Shown here in pieces: positions 15,901 to 23,090 of a stretch of DNA of 64,000 nt. The notes below the pieces were generated by a model, which had not been told where the DNA came from, searched no databases, and saw nothing but the letters and a program-made list of their open reading frames with translations. The DNA lies in assembly GCF_025567315.1 (NCBI RefSeq), contig NZ_JAOQJE010000013.1, positions 14,724-78,723 on the forward strand, given 5' to 3'. Both the position numbers and the translations under genes were made by a program. This DNA comes from Agathobaculum ammoniilyticum. GTDB lineage: Bacteria; Bacillota; Clostridia; Oscillospirales; Butyricicoccaceae. Each line of letters opens with the position of its first letter. The first letter of the stretch is position 1.

Positions 15901-16286
15901 TAGGTGGTATAATCCTCGCTCGTATACGCGTTCAGTTCCTGCGCGACCGAGCTGTTGCGCAGAATATGCATCAGGTCATTGAGAGGATATTGCTCGCTTC
16001 CGTTGAGCAGGGAATGCTCCAGAACATGGTTCGCGCCCTTGCTGTCCTCCGGCGGGGTTCGGAAGCCGATCGCGAACTCGCGCGTTTCGCTGCCGTTTTC
16101 CAGCCAGACGACCTGTGCGCCCGTATCCGTATGCCGGAGCAGATGGTATGTTCCTTCGCCTGTACCCTGCGTTTTTACCTCGGTAAACCCGTGCTGCCCG
16201 TATCTGCCCGCCGCGGCCGCCTCCGCCGGCACGAGCGGCAGCAGGAGCGCAAGCACTGTTGCGAATGCCGCCAACCGTTTTTTCAT
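12957..16286 (-). CDS. Secreted M16 metalloprotease with C-terminal SLH domains
   Basis: This 1109-residue protein starts with a signal peptide (MKKRLAAFATVLALLLPLVP, then AEAAAAG). An M16C peptidase of the presequence-protease type follows: inverted zinc motif HVLEH at residues about 87-91 in SKGANHVLEHSLLNG, and a downstream IVYSEL glutamate. The last 190 residues carry SLH repeats (APVTRGEAAVLLADSLTD, ALARLHDRGLLNGYADGSYQ, AAIEKMAAQNILQGDGDGRF). M16C enzymes are usually cytosolic or organellar peptide-degrading clamshells. Here the signal peptide and SLH anchor place it on the cell wall, probably for degrading extracellular peptides. ATG 16286 has GAGGTG at six bases. Confidence 0.9.
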   Translation of the reverse strand: MKKRLAAFATVLALLLPLVPAEAAAAGRYGQHGFTEVKTQGTGEGTYHLLRHTDTGAQVVWLENGSETREFAIGFRTPPEDSKGANHVLEHSLLNGSEQYPLNDLMHILRNSSVAQELNAYTSEDYTTYVFRTEAEQDFYNLADIYTTCVLFPLLRSEPNIFKQQGIRIEYSDGKARYNGIVYSELRLKSLDTDQNSLDFVSDKLYENLYGDSPATFDSGGAIPELLDLTYEDVMWVYDTYYRPSNMLVYTAGKQDIGKTLKMLDGYLNKTDKGETPAVTIQAQPIAQAQIVQEYNVTGSTQTVDIGFMAHGPSILDTGKMEAWGAMLTCLQRQLGEAFPEALPYTVGGNAGGIYNVGVILSEVPVEQKDEVVSVFQKLLEDAAQNGFPTALLDEALDQQQKAQQFAREEVFMGFTYAGDPFACIDRSDVIADLRQDMSYFKSLAAELRDSKFQTIVISGNGAAKHSIPEPRLDAAGLEQVKRDTEAFNAWLDQPDDPAVLAKLPTLDLNAFSEDPFSMEQTSQTTDGVTWYFNEATDTEAPAFSLYFPIELRQEEASVWCLLCEYLNDQFEEAGLSLYTGMSSGERYDAPDTLQPAFALGGGVEAGKAADAVQAAAELLRGQPLADAAAFRTFLTERRDSLRAQYRDPYYYEYSMMLQSSTQANRFMDRVPAGFVGSSMSYKAFIEEAAANEGGDAALLEQMRTLLERVLQRTGVVAEFTGSRADFEAFRRAAAAFVAALPAGTGISSCEWISGGWPSALVVSSNTQDANHVMLTGQFRTPPENMAVYDVLGPLLTAKYMLPELRDKRGAYGASLLFDANGVTMVSSGGVSVDEAVAVFRGAADYLRSMQLAPSELAGFQVNAVNTFDMDAEWSRASGLGLARSGHTQADYAAERAAILSLTEDDLKACADELEAMVAQNRVFAQTTRAAGKNVQFPFAARVDAATGKVTPLLKTNIPRSDDTAPVTRGEAAVLLADSLTDQTAVEQPELARFADVSPDSAHAAALARLHDRGLLNGYADGSYQPDALLTRAEFCVIASTLSDSDSTAGAPVFTDVYQGYWAQAAIEKMAAQNILQGDGDGRFRPEEPITAQEITLILQRLSAMNQGE

Positions 16287-16313
16287 GGGATACACCTCAC
16301 CCTCGTGTATTAT

Positions 16314-16336
16314 CTGTACTGTATGTAATAGTACAG
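16314..16336. promoter_or_regulatory. Inverted repeat at the M16-SLH start site
   Basis: CTGTACT (16314-16320) and AGTACAG (16330-16336) form a perfect seven-base inverted repeat with a nine-base spacer just downstream of the -10 of the M16 gene. It is well placed for a repressor, for example of the GntR/YtrA kind, but the regulator is unknown. Confidence 0.45.
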
Positions 16337-16340
16337 CTAT

Positions 16341-16369
16341 ATATTAACAAACCGCTGCCGACTTGTCAA
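16341..16369 (-). promoter_or_regulatory. Promoter of the M16-SLH gene, inside a hairpin
   Basis: On the minus strand a perfect TTGACA (16364-16369), 17-bp spacer and TAATAT (16341-16346). The -35 lies in the loop of a ten-base-pair hairpin (CAAACCGCTG, 16348-16357, with CAGCGGTTTG, 16370-16379). That hairpin probably doubles as the weak terminator of the upstream anti-sigma gene. Confidence 0.7.
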
Positions 16370-16388
16370 CAGCGGTTTGCCTGTTTTT

Positions 16389-17171
16389 TTACGCCTCAAT
16401 GACCTCCTGCGCCATCTGGAAGAAATCATCCATCGTCAGGCTGCCCGGGTCAAAGGTATAGATCGAATAAGCGATGTCACCCTCGATCCACGATACGCGG
16501 TAAAACACCTTTTCCTCACGCTCGTCCGAACCGTAAGCAATATTGATCTCGCCGCGATCGAATGCCGCCTGTTCCTCCGCCGTGGGCTGGCTGTTGCCAT
16601 CAGCCGGCAAATAAATGCCCTTCATCTCGCGGTAGTGTACCTCGGTACCCGCCACCGTGCGTACCGTATCGTAGGGAGAGGTATACTCGCCTTCCTCCTG
16701 CACCGGATCAAAAGCCAATGTCAATTTTACGCCATCCTGCTCATAATCGAGCTGAATACCGGTAAACGAACCCAGAGTATGGTTGTTTTCGTCCCGTTTA
16801 TCGGTCGTGCTCTCGTTACCCTTTTCAAAGACGAAGCCATTCGAGAATGACTCAACATATTTCGCTCCCGCTATATTTTCCTGCACATAGGCGGCTGTTT
16901 TTTCGAAATCCGTCCAGTTCTTATCCAGTCGGGTACTCGATCCCCAGCTTACAACGCCGCTGCCCGCGACCGCGCTGGTCACGGCAACTGCCGCCACCAG
17001 GCATACCGCTGCCAGACGCTTGCCCCATTTGGGCCGGCGGCGCAGTTCTGCGGGCGCTCCGCTCTTCAGCGCAAAATCAATCCGTGTCTTCAGCTTGTCG
17101 GGCGCTTCCAGCCCCTCTGCACACTGCTTCATCGTCTCTCTGATCGTGCGGTCCATCTTCATTTCATCCAT
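16389..17171 (-). CDS. Membrane anti-sigma factor-like protein (DUF4367-type)
   Basis: This 260-residue protein has a short cytoplasmic N-terminus (RTIRETMKQCAEGLEAPDKL), one transmembrane helix (RLAAVCLVAAVAVTSAVAGS, about residues 52-71) and an extracytoplasmic domain ending VSWIEGDIAYSIYTFDPGSL, typical of DUF4367 proteins encoded beside ECF sigma factors. It overlaps the end of the sigma gene by eight bases. The expected role is to hold the sigma factor at the membrane until an envelope signal releases it. That role is inferred from arrangement and topology. Confidence 0.8.
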   Translation of the reverse strand: MDEMKMDRTIRETMKQCAEGLEAPDKLKTRIDFALKSGAPAELRRRPKWGKRLAAVCLVAAVAVTSAVAGSGVVSWGSSTRLDKNWTDFEKTAAYVQENIAGAKYVESFSNGFVFEKGNESTTDKRDENNHTLGSFTGIQLDYEQDGVKLTLAFDPVQEEGEYTSPYDTVRTVAGTEVHYREMKGIYLPADGNSQPTAEEQAAFDRGEINIAYGSDEREEKVFYRVSWIEGDIAYSIYTFDPGSLTMDDFFQMAQEVIEA

Positions 17172-17721
17172 TTATTGCAGCCTCCTTTGGCTTTCCCTCT
17201 TTTGCGGTCAGCGCCTGCCGCAGATGGCGGCGGGCGGAAAACAGGCGGGATTTTACCGTACCTTCGGTCACGCCCAGCGTGCATGCGATCTCCTTAACCG
17301 GAAGGTCGTCAAAGTAATACAGAATCGTCACGACGCGCCGCTTTTCATCCAGCGCATACAGCGCTTCATACAGCCGCCGCTGCTCGTCGGTGCGGAGTAC
17401 GGCGGACAGCGCGCTTTCCGCCTCTCCGGTTTCAAAGAATTCCGCGACCGGTGTCTCGCGTTTGGTTTTCCGGCAGTACTTCCACGCTGCCCGCGACAGC
17501 GTTTTCAGCAGCCACGGTCGGAATTTCGCACCGTCTTTCAGCGATCCGATCGACCGCGCGCAGATGACGAACGCCTCCTGCGTCAAATCTTCACCGTCCG
17601 CACGGTTTCCCGTAATCAGGCATGCGACGCGGTAGGCGTCGTTTTTATAGCGCGCATACAACTCGTCAAACGCCTGCATATCGCCCCGCTGCATCCGGCG
17701 AACCAGTTCTTCATCGGTCAT
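17164..17721 (-). CDS. ECF-type RNA polymerase sigma factor
   Basis: This 185-residue protein has sigma region 2 (MQAFDELYARYKNDAYRVAC, DGEDLTQEAFVICARSIGSL) and region 4 (EALYALDEKRRVVTILYYFD, IACTLGVTEGTVKSRLFSAR). It directs RNA polymerase to envelope-stress type promoters and is controlled by the anti-sigma protein it overlaps. Upstream lie two copies of what looks like its own promoter, suggesting positive autoregulation. Confidence 0.92.
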   Translation of the reverse strand: MTDEELVRRMQRGDMQAFDELYARYKNDAYRVACLITGNRADGEDLTQEAFVICARSIGSLKDGAKFRPWLLKTLSRAAWKYCRKTKRETPVAEFFETGEAESALSAVLRTDEQRRLYEALYALDEKRRVVTILYYFDDLPVKEIACTLGVTEGTVKSRLFSARRHLRQALTAKEGKPKEAAING

Positions 17722-17739
17722 GTTTGCAATGTCCTTTCT

Positions 17740-17779
17740 CCGTTTTCGGTGTACCTGATAATAAGAGCACCGAAAACGG
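17740..17779. promoter_or_regulatory. 12-bp perfect inverted repeat before the ECF gene
   Basis: CCGTTTTCGGTG (17740-17751) and CACCGAAAACGG (17768-17779) flank the -10 of the nearer ECF promoter copy with a 16-bp gap. It may be an operator or, if transcribed from the farther promoter, a leader hairpin. Confidence 0.5.
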
Positions 17780-17790
17780 CAATCGGTTCA
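17760..17790 (-). promoter_or_regulatory. ECF promoter copy A
   Basis: On the minus strand a TGAACC -35 (17785-17790), exactly 16 bp, then GCTCTTATT (17760-17768). The predicted start is about 30 bases before the sigma gene. A T run precedes the -35. Confidence 0.65.
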
Positions 17791-17836
17791 AAAAATTTTT
17801 TTAGGTTTATGCGCCGCCTGTTTTGGTACACCTGTC

Positions 17837-17867
17837 AATAAGAGCCGGCCTCCTGCCGTTTGGTTCA
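17837..17867 (-). promoter_or_regulatory. ECF promoter copy B
   Basis: The same elements recur 77 bp upstream: T run, TGAACC (17862-17867), exactly 16 bp, GCTCTTATT (17837-17845). The spacers differ in sequence while the two boxes are identical, as expected if the boxes are under selection. Confidence 0.65.
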
Positions 17868-18120
17868 AAAAAAAACGCGAGCCAGGTCGCTGGCCGTGCG
17901 GCGCGGCCCCTTTCCCTGATATGACTATACTATACCCGAAATCAGACGCGGAGGAAAGTCCCTGCCACCCGCTGCGCGGATATTTTTCACGGCTCCCGCT
18001 TTCTATCGTGCATCATATCGGCACTCTAAAAAGACTATTTATTCATTTTTATAAAAACAAGACCGATATTCGCAAAAAACATCTCTATTCTACGTTTTCA
18101 GCGTCAAACCGTGCGCAAAT
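17868..18120. other. Gene-free stretch
   Basis: Between the ECF promoters and the terminator at 18121 I see no plausible gene, repeat or RNA. A GAGGAAAGTCC string at 17951 resembles the RNase P P4 core, but the partner elements are absent. Confidence 0.5.
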
Positions 18121-18145
18121 AAAAAGCAGCCTTTCCGGCTGCTTT
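18121..18145. terminator. Terminator of the 18209 gene
   Basis: AAAAGCAGCC/GGCTGCTTTT stem of ten base pairs with a five-base loop. On the minus strand it is followed by a T-rich run after the stop of the 18209-18733 gene. Confidence 0.75.
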
Positions 18146-18208
18146 TGCTTTGTGGTTCTCTTTTCGCGCGGTTTCTCCGCGTTTATCCGATGTTTTGCGG
18201 CAGCCGTT

Positions 18209-18733
18209 TCAGCCCAGCTTGGGGAACAGCTCCTGATCGATCACCGCGTCAAGCGTCATACCTGCGTAAGCGATCTGGGCTAGCCCGTCGATGAACCGCG
18301 TGACCGCTGCCAGCAGCACGGAAATATTATCCGCAATAAACGGGATGATCTTTTCCAGCTTCAGCGAGCCATCCACTAAGGTATTGTGCTTCAGGTAGAT
18401 CTGCCCCGCCTGCTCAAAAAAGCCGAACGCACCCAGCGCGCAGAAATCGTTGCAGTAGACGCACGCCTTGCGAAGCTGCGTCTCATGCGTATCCGGCGCG
18501 CCCTGGAACAGTGTGACGAAAAACTGCAGCAGCCCCATATCCTCCGCCGGAAGCTGCATCGGGATAAAGCAGCATTCTATCACAACGTCCTTGGCCACTT
18601 TGCCCTGACGCATAGCCTCGCACCGCAGCAGCGTCGGCGCGCCCTCCTGCCGCATTACCTCCGCGCGGAACCCGTTCTGATTCAGCACATCGGACATACA
18701 GCTCAATATCTGTTCCTGTTGCTCTATTTTCAT
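18209..18733 (-). CDS. Hypothetical protein
   Basis: This 174-residue soluble protein (MKIEQQEQILSCMSDVLNQN, then a strand-rich middle and a helical C-terminus) may be related in layout to YbjN-type or chaperone-like small domains, but I cannot assign it. ATG 18733 has AAGGAGAG upstream; the longer frame to 18856 runs into purD. It lies 58 bp downstream of purD on the same strand, so read-through from the purine operon is possible. Confidence 0.65.
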   Translation of the reverse strand: MKIEQQEQILSCMSDVLNQNGFRAEVMRQEGAPTLLRCEAMRQGKVAKDVVIECCFIPMQLPAEDMGLLQFFVTLFQGAPDTHETQLRKACVYCNDFCALGAFGFFEQAGQIYLKHNTLVDGSLKLEKIIPFIADNISVLLAAVTRFIDGLAQIAYAGMTLDAVIDQELFPKLG

Positions 18734-18791
18734 ATTCCTATATCTCTCCTTATGGAACACGGCGCGGACTCCCTGCCGCGCCGTGCATCGC

Positions 18792-20042
18792 TTATTTAAC
18801 GCCGATGTCCCTGCGGTAATGCGCCGCCTCAAAATGGATTTTTTCCACATCCGCATACGCTTTGCGGATTGCTTCCTCCAGCGTGGGGGCGACCGCGGTC
18901 ACGCCCAGCACACGCCCGCCGCTGGTGACGAATGTACCACCCCTGACCGCCGTACCCGCGTGGAACACGAACGAATCCTTCACATCCGCAAGGCCGGTAA
19001 TCTCCTTGCCCTTTTCATACGCCTTGGGATATCCGCCGGACGCCATGCAAACGCAACACGCAGCGTTGTCGGCCCAATGGATTTCGATTTCATCCAGTTT
19101 TTCGTCGATCACTGCATTGAAAATATCGAACAGATCGGTTTCCAGCCGCGAAAGCACGGCTTGCGTTTCCGGATCGCCAAACCGTGCGTTATACTCGATC
19201 ACCTTCGGCCCTTTGGGCGTCAGCATCAGGCCGAAATACAGCACGCCCTTGAACGGCCGCCCTTCCTTGGCCATCGCCGCGACCGTCGGCTGGAAGATCG
19301 TTTCCATACAAACGGCCGCGATCTCCTCCGTATAGAAACGGGAAGGGGAAAACGCCCCCATGCCGCCGGTGTTCGGTCCCGCGTCACCGTCGTAGGCGCG
19401 CTTATGGTCCTGCGCGGACGGCATGGTTTTCAGGTGCTTCCCGTCCACAAACGCCAGCACACTAACTTCGGGACCGGTCAGGTATTCCTCGATCACCACG
19501 CGCGCGCCCGCGCCGCCGAACGCATGCCCGTCGATCGCGTCCCTGACCGCGGCAACCGCTTCTTCCTCTGTCATTGCCACCGTTACTCCTTTGCCCAGCG
19601 CCAGGCCGTCCGCCTTGACCACAATCGGAGCGCCGTTCCGCCTGATGTAGTCGATCGCGGCGGTGGAATCCTCAAATACCGCATAGGACGCGGTGGGGAT
19701 GCCGTATTTCTTCATCAATTCCTTGGCGAATGATTTGCTCCCCTCAATAACTGCCGCGTTTTTCCGCGGGCCGAACGCGCGGATGCCCGCTTCTTCGAGC
19801 GCATCCACCATGCCCAGCGCCAGCGGATCATCCGGCGCGACCATCACCAGATCCGGCCGCTGTGCCTTTGCAAACGCAACGACACCGTCGATATCGGTCG
19901 CCTTGATCTCCACGCATTCCGCTTCCTGCGCGATGCCGCCGTTGCCCGGCGCGCACCAGATATGATCTACCTTGGGGCTTTTTTTCAAAGCGTGGACGAT
20001 CGCGTGCTCACGGCCGCCGCCGCCGATTACCAAAACTTTCAT
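18792..20042 (-). CDS. purD: Phosphoribosylamine-glycine ligase (GAR synthetase)
   Basis: This 416-residue ATP-grasp enzyme shows the N-terminal KVLVIGGGGREHAIVHALKK, the ATP-grasp core (GAPIVVKADGLALGKGVTVA, VVIEEYLTGPEVSVLAFVDG) and GPNTGGMGAFSP, with the metal-binding segment VIEYNARFGDPETQAVL. It makes glycinamide ribonucleotide from phosphoribosylamine, glycine and ATP. It is the last gene of the purine cluster, and its ATG overlaps the stop of the upstream membrane gene by four bases. Confidence 0.96.
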   Translation of the reverse strand: MKVLVIGGGGREHAIVHALKKSPKVDHIWCAPGNGGIAQEAECVEIKATDIDGVVAFAKAQRPDLVMVAPDDPLALGMVDALEEAGIRAFGPRKNAAVIEGSKSFAKELMKKYGIPTASYAVFEDSTAAIDYIRRNGAPIVVKADGLALGKGVTVAMTEEEAVAAVRDAIDGHAFGGAGARVVIEEYLTGPEVSVLAFVDGKHLKTMPSAQDHKRAYDGDAGPNTGGMGAFSPSRFYTEEIAAVCMETIFQPTVAAMAKEGRPFKGVLYFGLMLTPKGPKVIEYNARFGDPETQAVLSRLETDLFDIFNAVIDEKLDEIEIHWADNAACCVCMASGGYPKAYEKGKEITGLADVKDSFVFHAGTAVRGGTFVTSGGRVLGVTAVAPTLEEAIRKAYADVEKIHFEAAHYRRDIGVK

Positions 20043-20593
20043 GATTTATCTACCTCCATACGGATGTATTGCTGCTGGGCGCGGAACATATCCACCAGTA
20101 GGGCGACATGGGCCAACGGCAGCAGCATGCTGGCGATCCGGATCCCCTGCGCGACCACCGGCTCCTCCAGCCAGTCGAACGCCATGACAAGCCACAGGAT
20201 ATACCCTGTGCTCCATACAGCCACCAGCACCCATTCCAGAACGACCTGCCGCCCCGCCGCGCGCATCTGGTCCGCCGCCGCAAGCAACAGCATGCAGCCG
20301 AGCAGAATAAGCGGCACAAGCGAAGCATACTCCAGGATATTCCCCCAATACGGCGGCAGGACCGCTGGCCCGCAGACCACCGTAAAGCCGATCAGCACAT
20401 CCGCTGTAATACTCGCCCTCCGGAACCACGGAGACGCCTGCTGTTGGGAAAGCGCGCCCGCCGAGATCACGGCATACGCCACCAGCTCCAGCATCCAGTT
20501 GCCCGCCAGTGCCGTGCCGCCCAGCATCGCCAGCTTGATCACAATGCCGGCCGCGATCCCCAGATAGGCGTAATAGCTTTTGAGAACATTCAT
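20039..20593 (-). CDS. Uncharacterised membrane protein 2 in the purine operon
   Basis: This 184-residue hydrophobic protein has five or six predicted membrane spans (AYLGIAAGIVIKLAMLGGTA, ADVLIGFTVVCGPAVL, SLVPLILLGCMLLLAAA, VLVAVWSTGYILWLVMAF, IASMLLPLAHVALLV). It overlaps the next membrane gene upstream and purD downstream by four bases each, so translation is coupled throughout. No family was recognised. A role in purine salvage or transport is possible but only from position. Confidence 0.75.
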   Translation of the reverse strand: MNVLKSYYAYLGIAAGIVIKLAMLGGTALAGNWMLELVAYAVISAGALSQQQASPWFRRASITADVLIGFTVVCGPAVLPPYWGNILEYASLVPLILLGCMLLLAAADQMRAAGRQVVLEWVLVAVWSTGYILWLVMAFDWLEEPVVAQGIRIASMLLPLAHVALLVDMFRAQQQYIRMEVDKS

Positions 20594-21174
20594 ACTTTAT
20601 CCTCCGCAAGCAGCGTTTTCGCGCGCCACAAATACCGCACCATCCAAGCATAGGAAACCACCGCCGCAAGCAGCGCCACAACCTCCAGCCCCATCTGCAC
20701 GCAGAACAGCACGGTATACGCGCCCTGCTGGACCGAAAGCTCGGCCTGCCCTTCGAAATACGGCAGAAAGCCCATCATGGACGCGCCGCGCTGCACAAGC
20801 GTCGCCATCGCCCAGGTGCGGCCCAGGCGCAGCGTCTGCTCAGAGGCGTCGGCTGCGCGCAGCCGGCGGTCAAAATCGCGCTCCATCGGCAGGTAGAACA
20901 GCAGGAACAGCAGGTTGACCGCCATATTGCCGACCCATGCGGGATCCGTACCGTTCGGTACCGTCACCGTGAGCAGAGCACCCACCGCTGACGCGCCCAA
21001 AGCGACCCAGCAACGCAGCCAGAATGCCGCAAATGCGTTCATCAGATAGCACAGCGCCATCAGCAGCATACCGACCGGCCGGAGCGTCCCATTGAGGAAC
21101 AGGGACGCCACTATCTGCGCGGCAAAGGCAGCCAGCGTCCAGACCGCCGCACCGGAAGCGTTGCTCCGGCTCAA
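20590..21174 (-). CDS. Uncharacterised membrane protein 1 in the purine operon
   Basis: This 194-residue protein has an N-terminal hydrophobic region (WTLAAFAAQIVASLFLNGTL, MLLMALCYLMNAFAAFWL), a loop with charged residues (PMERDFDRRLRAADASEQTL) and further spans (LFCVQMGLEVVALLAAVVSY). It overlaps the purH-type gene and the second membrane gene by four bases. It resembles its partner in size and layout, so the two may be distant paralogues or subunits. Family unknown. Confidence 0.75.
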   Translation of the reverse strand: MSRSNASGAAVWTLAAFAAQIVASLFLNGTLRPVGMLLMALCYLMNAFAAFWLRCWVALGASAVGALLTVTVPNGTDPAWVGNMAVNLLFLLFYLPMERDFDRRLRAADASEQTLRLGRTWAMATLVQRGASMMGFLPYFEGQAELSVQQGAYTVLFCVQMGLEVVALLAAVVSYAWMVRYLWRAKTLLAEDKV

Positions 21175-22346
21175 TGATGGAACAGGCGCATGCCGGTGAA
21201 CGCCATCACAATACCATATTTGTTCGCGGTTTCAATCACGTTATCATCGCGGATCGAGCCGCCCGGCTGGACGATATACTGCACGCCTGACTTGCGCGCG
21301 CGCTCTACATTATCCCCAAACGGGAAAAATGCGTCGGAACCGACCGTGACGCCGGCATTGCCCTTGATCCAGGCCAGGCGCTCCTCACGGGTGAGCGGCT
21401 CCGGCCTGACCGCGAATGTATTCTGCCAAACGCCCTCCGCCAGCACATCCTCGTATTCGTCCGAAATATATACGTCGATCGCGTTGTCGCGGTCCGGACG
21501 GCGGATACCTTCCTTGAACTGCAGGCCCAGCACCTTGGGATGCTGGCGCAGGAACCAGTTATCCGCCTTATTGCCCGCAAGGCGCGTGCAGTGGATGCGA
21601 CTCTGCTGGCCCGCGCCCACGCCGATGGTCATACCGTCCTTCACATAGCACACGGAATTGGACTGCGTATACTTAAGCGTGATCAGCGCGAGGATCATAT
21701 CATGCCTGGCGCTTTCCGGCAGCTCCTTCTGCTCGGTCACGATATTGGTGAGCAGGCTTTCATTGATCTCATAATCGTTATAGCCCTGCTCAAAGCGGAT
21801 GCCGAAGATATCGCGCTGCTCAACCGGCTTCGGCGCATAGTCCGGATCGATCTTAACCACATTGTAGCCGCCCTTGCGCTTGGTCTTGAGGATCTCAAGC
21901 GCCTCGGCAGTGTAGTCCGGCGCGATAATACCGTCCGATACCTCCCGCGCGAGATAAGCTGCGGTATCCGCATCACAGGTATCCGACAGCGCCGCCCAGT
22001 CGCCGTAGGAGCACAGGCGGTCCGCGCCGCGCGCGCGGATGTAGGCGCATGCGATCGGCGACAGTTCGTGGTCAGCCTCCACGAAATAGATCTGCTTTTC
22101 CACGTCGGTCAGCGGCTTACCCAGCGCCGCGCCCGCAGGCGAAACATGCTTGAAGGAGGCCGCGGCCGGCAGGCCGGTCGCCTTTTTCAACGCCTTGACC
22201 AGCTGCCACGCGTTGAACGCGTCGCAGAAATTGATATACCCCGGCTTGCCGTTCAGGACCTCGATCGGCAGCTCGCCCTCGGTCATAAAAATGCGCGCGG
22301 GCTTCTGGTTGGGGTTGCAGCCGTATTTCAATGCCAGTTCTTTCAT
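21171..22346 (-). CDS. purH: AICAR formyltransferase (PurH transformylase domain only)
   Basis: This 391-residue protein corresponds to the AICAR transformylase half of PurH: LKYGCNPNQKPARIF, the SFKHVSPAGAALG segment with the catalytic Lys-His, YTQSNSVCYVKDGMTIGVGA GQQSR and FFPFGDNVERA. It transfers a formyl group from 10-formyl-THF to AICAR. The N-terminal IMP cyclohydrolase domain of ordinary PurH is absent; that activity is supplied by the separate gene immediately upstream. The gene symbol is used for the transformylase part only. Confidence 0.93.
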   Translation of the reverse strand: MKELALKYGCNPNQKPARIFMTEGELPIEVLNGKPGYINFCDAFNAWQLVKALKKATGLPAAASFKHVSPAGAALGKPLTDVEKQIYFVEADHELSPIACAYIRARGADRLCSYGDWAALSDTCDADTAAYLAREVSDGIIAPDYTAEALEILKTKRKGGYNVVKIDPDYAPKPVEQRDIFGIRFEQGYNDYEINESLLTNIVTEQKELPESARHDMILALITLKYTQSNSVCYVKDGMTIGVGAGQQSRIHCTRLAGNKADNWFLRQHPKVLGLQFKEGIRRPDRDNAIDVYISDEYEDVLAEGVWQNTFAVRPEPLTREERLAWIKGNAGVTVGSDAFFPFGDNVERARKSGVQYIVQPGGSIRDDNVIETANKYGIVMAFTGMRLFHH

Positions 22347-22356
22347 TCGTTTCCCC

Positions 22357-23070
22357 TCATTTCACATGCTTGTTTTTGATGACCTGCTCGTATTTACCCG
22401 TTTCCAGGTCGATATACCGCACGAAGAGCGAAATCTTGTTCTGTTCGTTCAGGCTGTCCCACATCATGTCCGCGAACTCCTGCAGCGGCAGCTCGATGCG
22501 GACGCATTTCGGCTCGCCGCGGAACGGGAGCAGCGGGTCGCCGTCGCACAGGTAGGTATGGATAAAATGGCCCAGCCCAGGCACCGGTTTGTCATATTCA
22601 TAGAAAAAGCGCTTGTTCGAGGTCCGGTCGGAGGTAAAGTTTTTGAGAATAGACAGGCTGTACGAGCCGTCCTCGTTGATCACGCCGGAAATGCGGGAGG
22701 TATAGTTGGGCGCGTCCGGCTCAAACTGGCGGGTGCGCAGGGCGTCGATATAGCTTTTTCCCTGCCGCAGATAGTCGCAGATCGTATCCGTCTGGTCGCC
22801 GTTGGTCACGACCGTCCTACCCGCGCAGACACGGACCGGATGATAAATAATCAGGGAGGGGTCGGTCATTCGGGACGGGTCAAACGCTTCCGTGCGGATT
22901 CCATCCTCGGTTTCCACAAACACGCGGTTCCGGCTGTTCTCCGACCGGCCCATGATGAAATAGGCCGCAACGTTCCTTTTGTTATCCTTTGTACGGCCGA
23001 AAATGATGCCGCGGCCCGGATAGGTGTTGGACACCAACTCATCCGCGATATTGAACACATTTTTGCTCAT
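22357..23070 (-). CDS. purO: IMP cyclohydrolase, PurO-like
   Basis: This 237-residue protein has SNTYPGRGIIFGRTKDNKRN, VAAYFIMGRSENSRNRVF and a YTSRISGVI segment, the layout of the archaeal-type PurO/IMP_cyclohyd family. It closes FAICAR to IMP, the last step to IMP. ATG 23070 has AAGGAG upstream at a somewhat long spacing; the longer frame overlaps purN. It lies between purN and the stand-alone AICAR transformylase, which confirms its role. Confidence 0.88.
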   Translation of the reverse strand: MSKNVFNIADELVSNTYPGRGIIFGRTKDNKRNVAAYFIMGRSENSRNRVFVETEDGIRTEAFDPSRMTDPSLIIYHPVRVCAGRTVVTNGDQTDTICDYLRQGKSYIDALRTRQFEPDAPNYTSRISGVINEDGSYSLSILKNFTSDRTSNKRFFYEYDKPVPGLGHFIHTYLCDGDPLLPFRGEPKCVRIELPLQEFADMMWDSLNEQNKISLFVRYIDLETGKYEQVIKNKHVK

Positions 23071-23090
23071 AACGCAAACACACTCCTTTG

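Noticed and set aside
17951..17961. GAGGAAAGTCC string resembling the RNase P RNA P4 core
   Set aside because: No matching downstream ACAGAA region or overall RNase P folding within the expected 350 nt on either strand.
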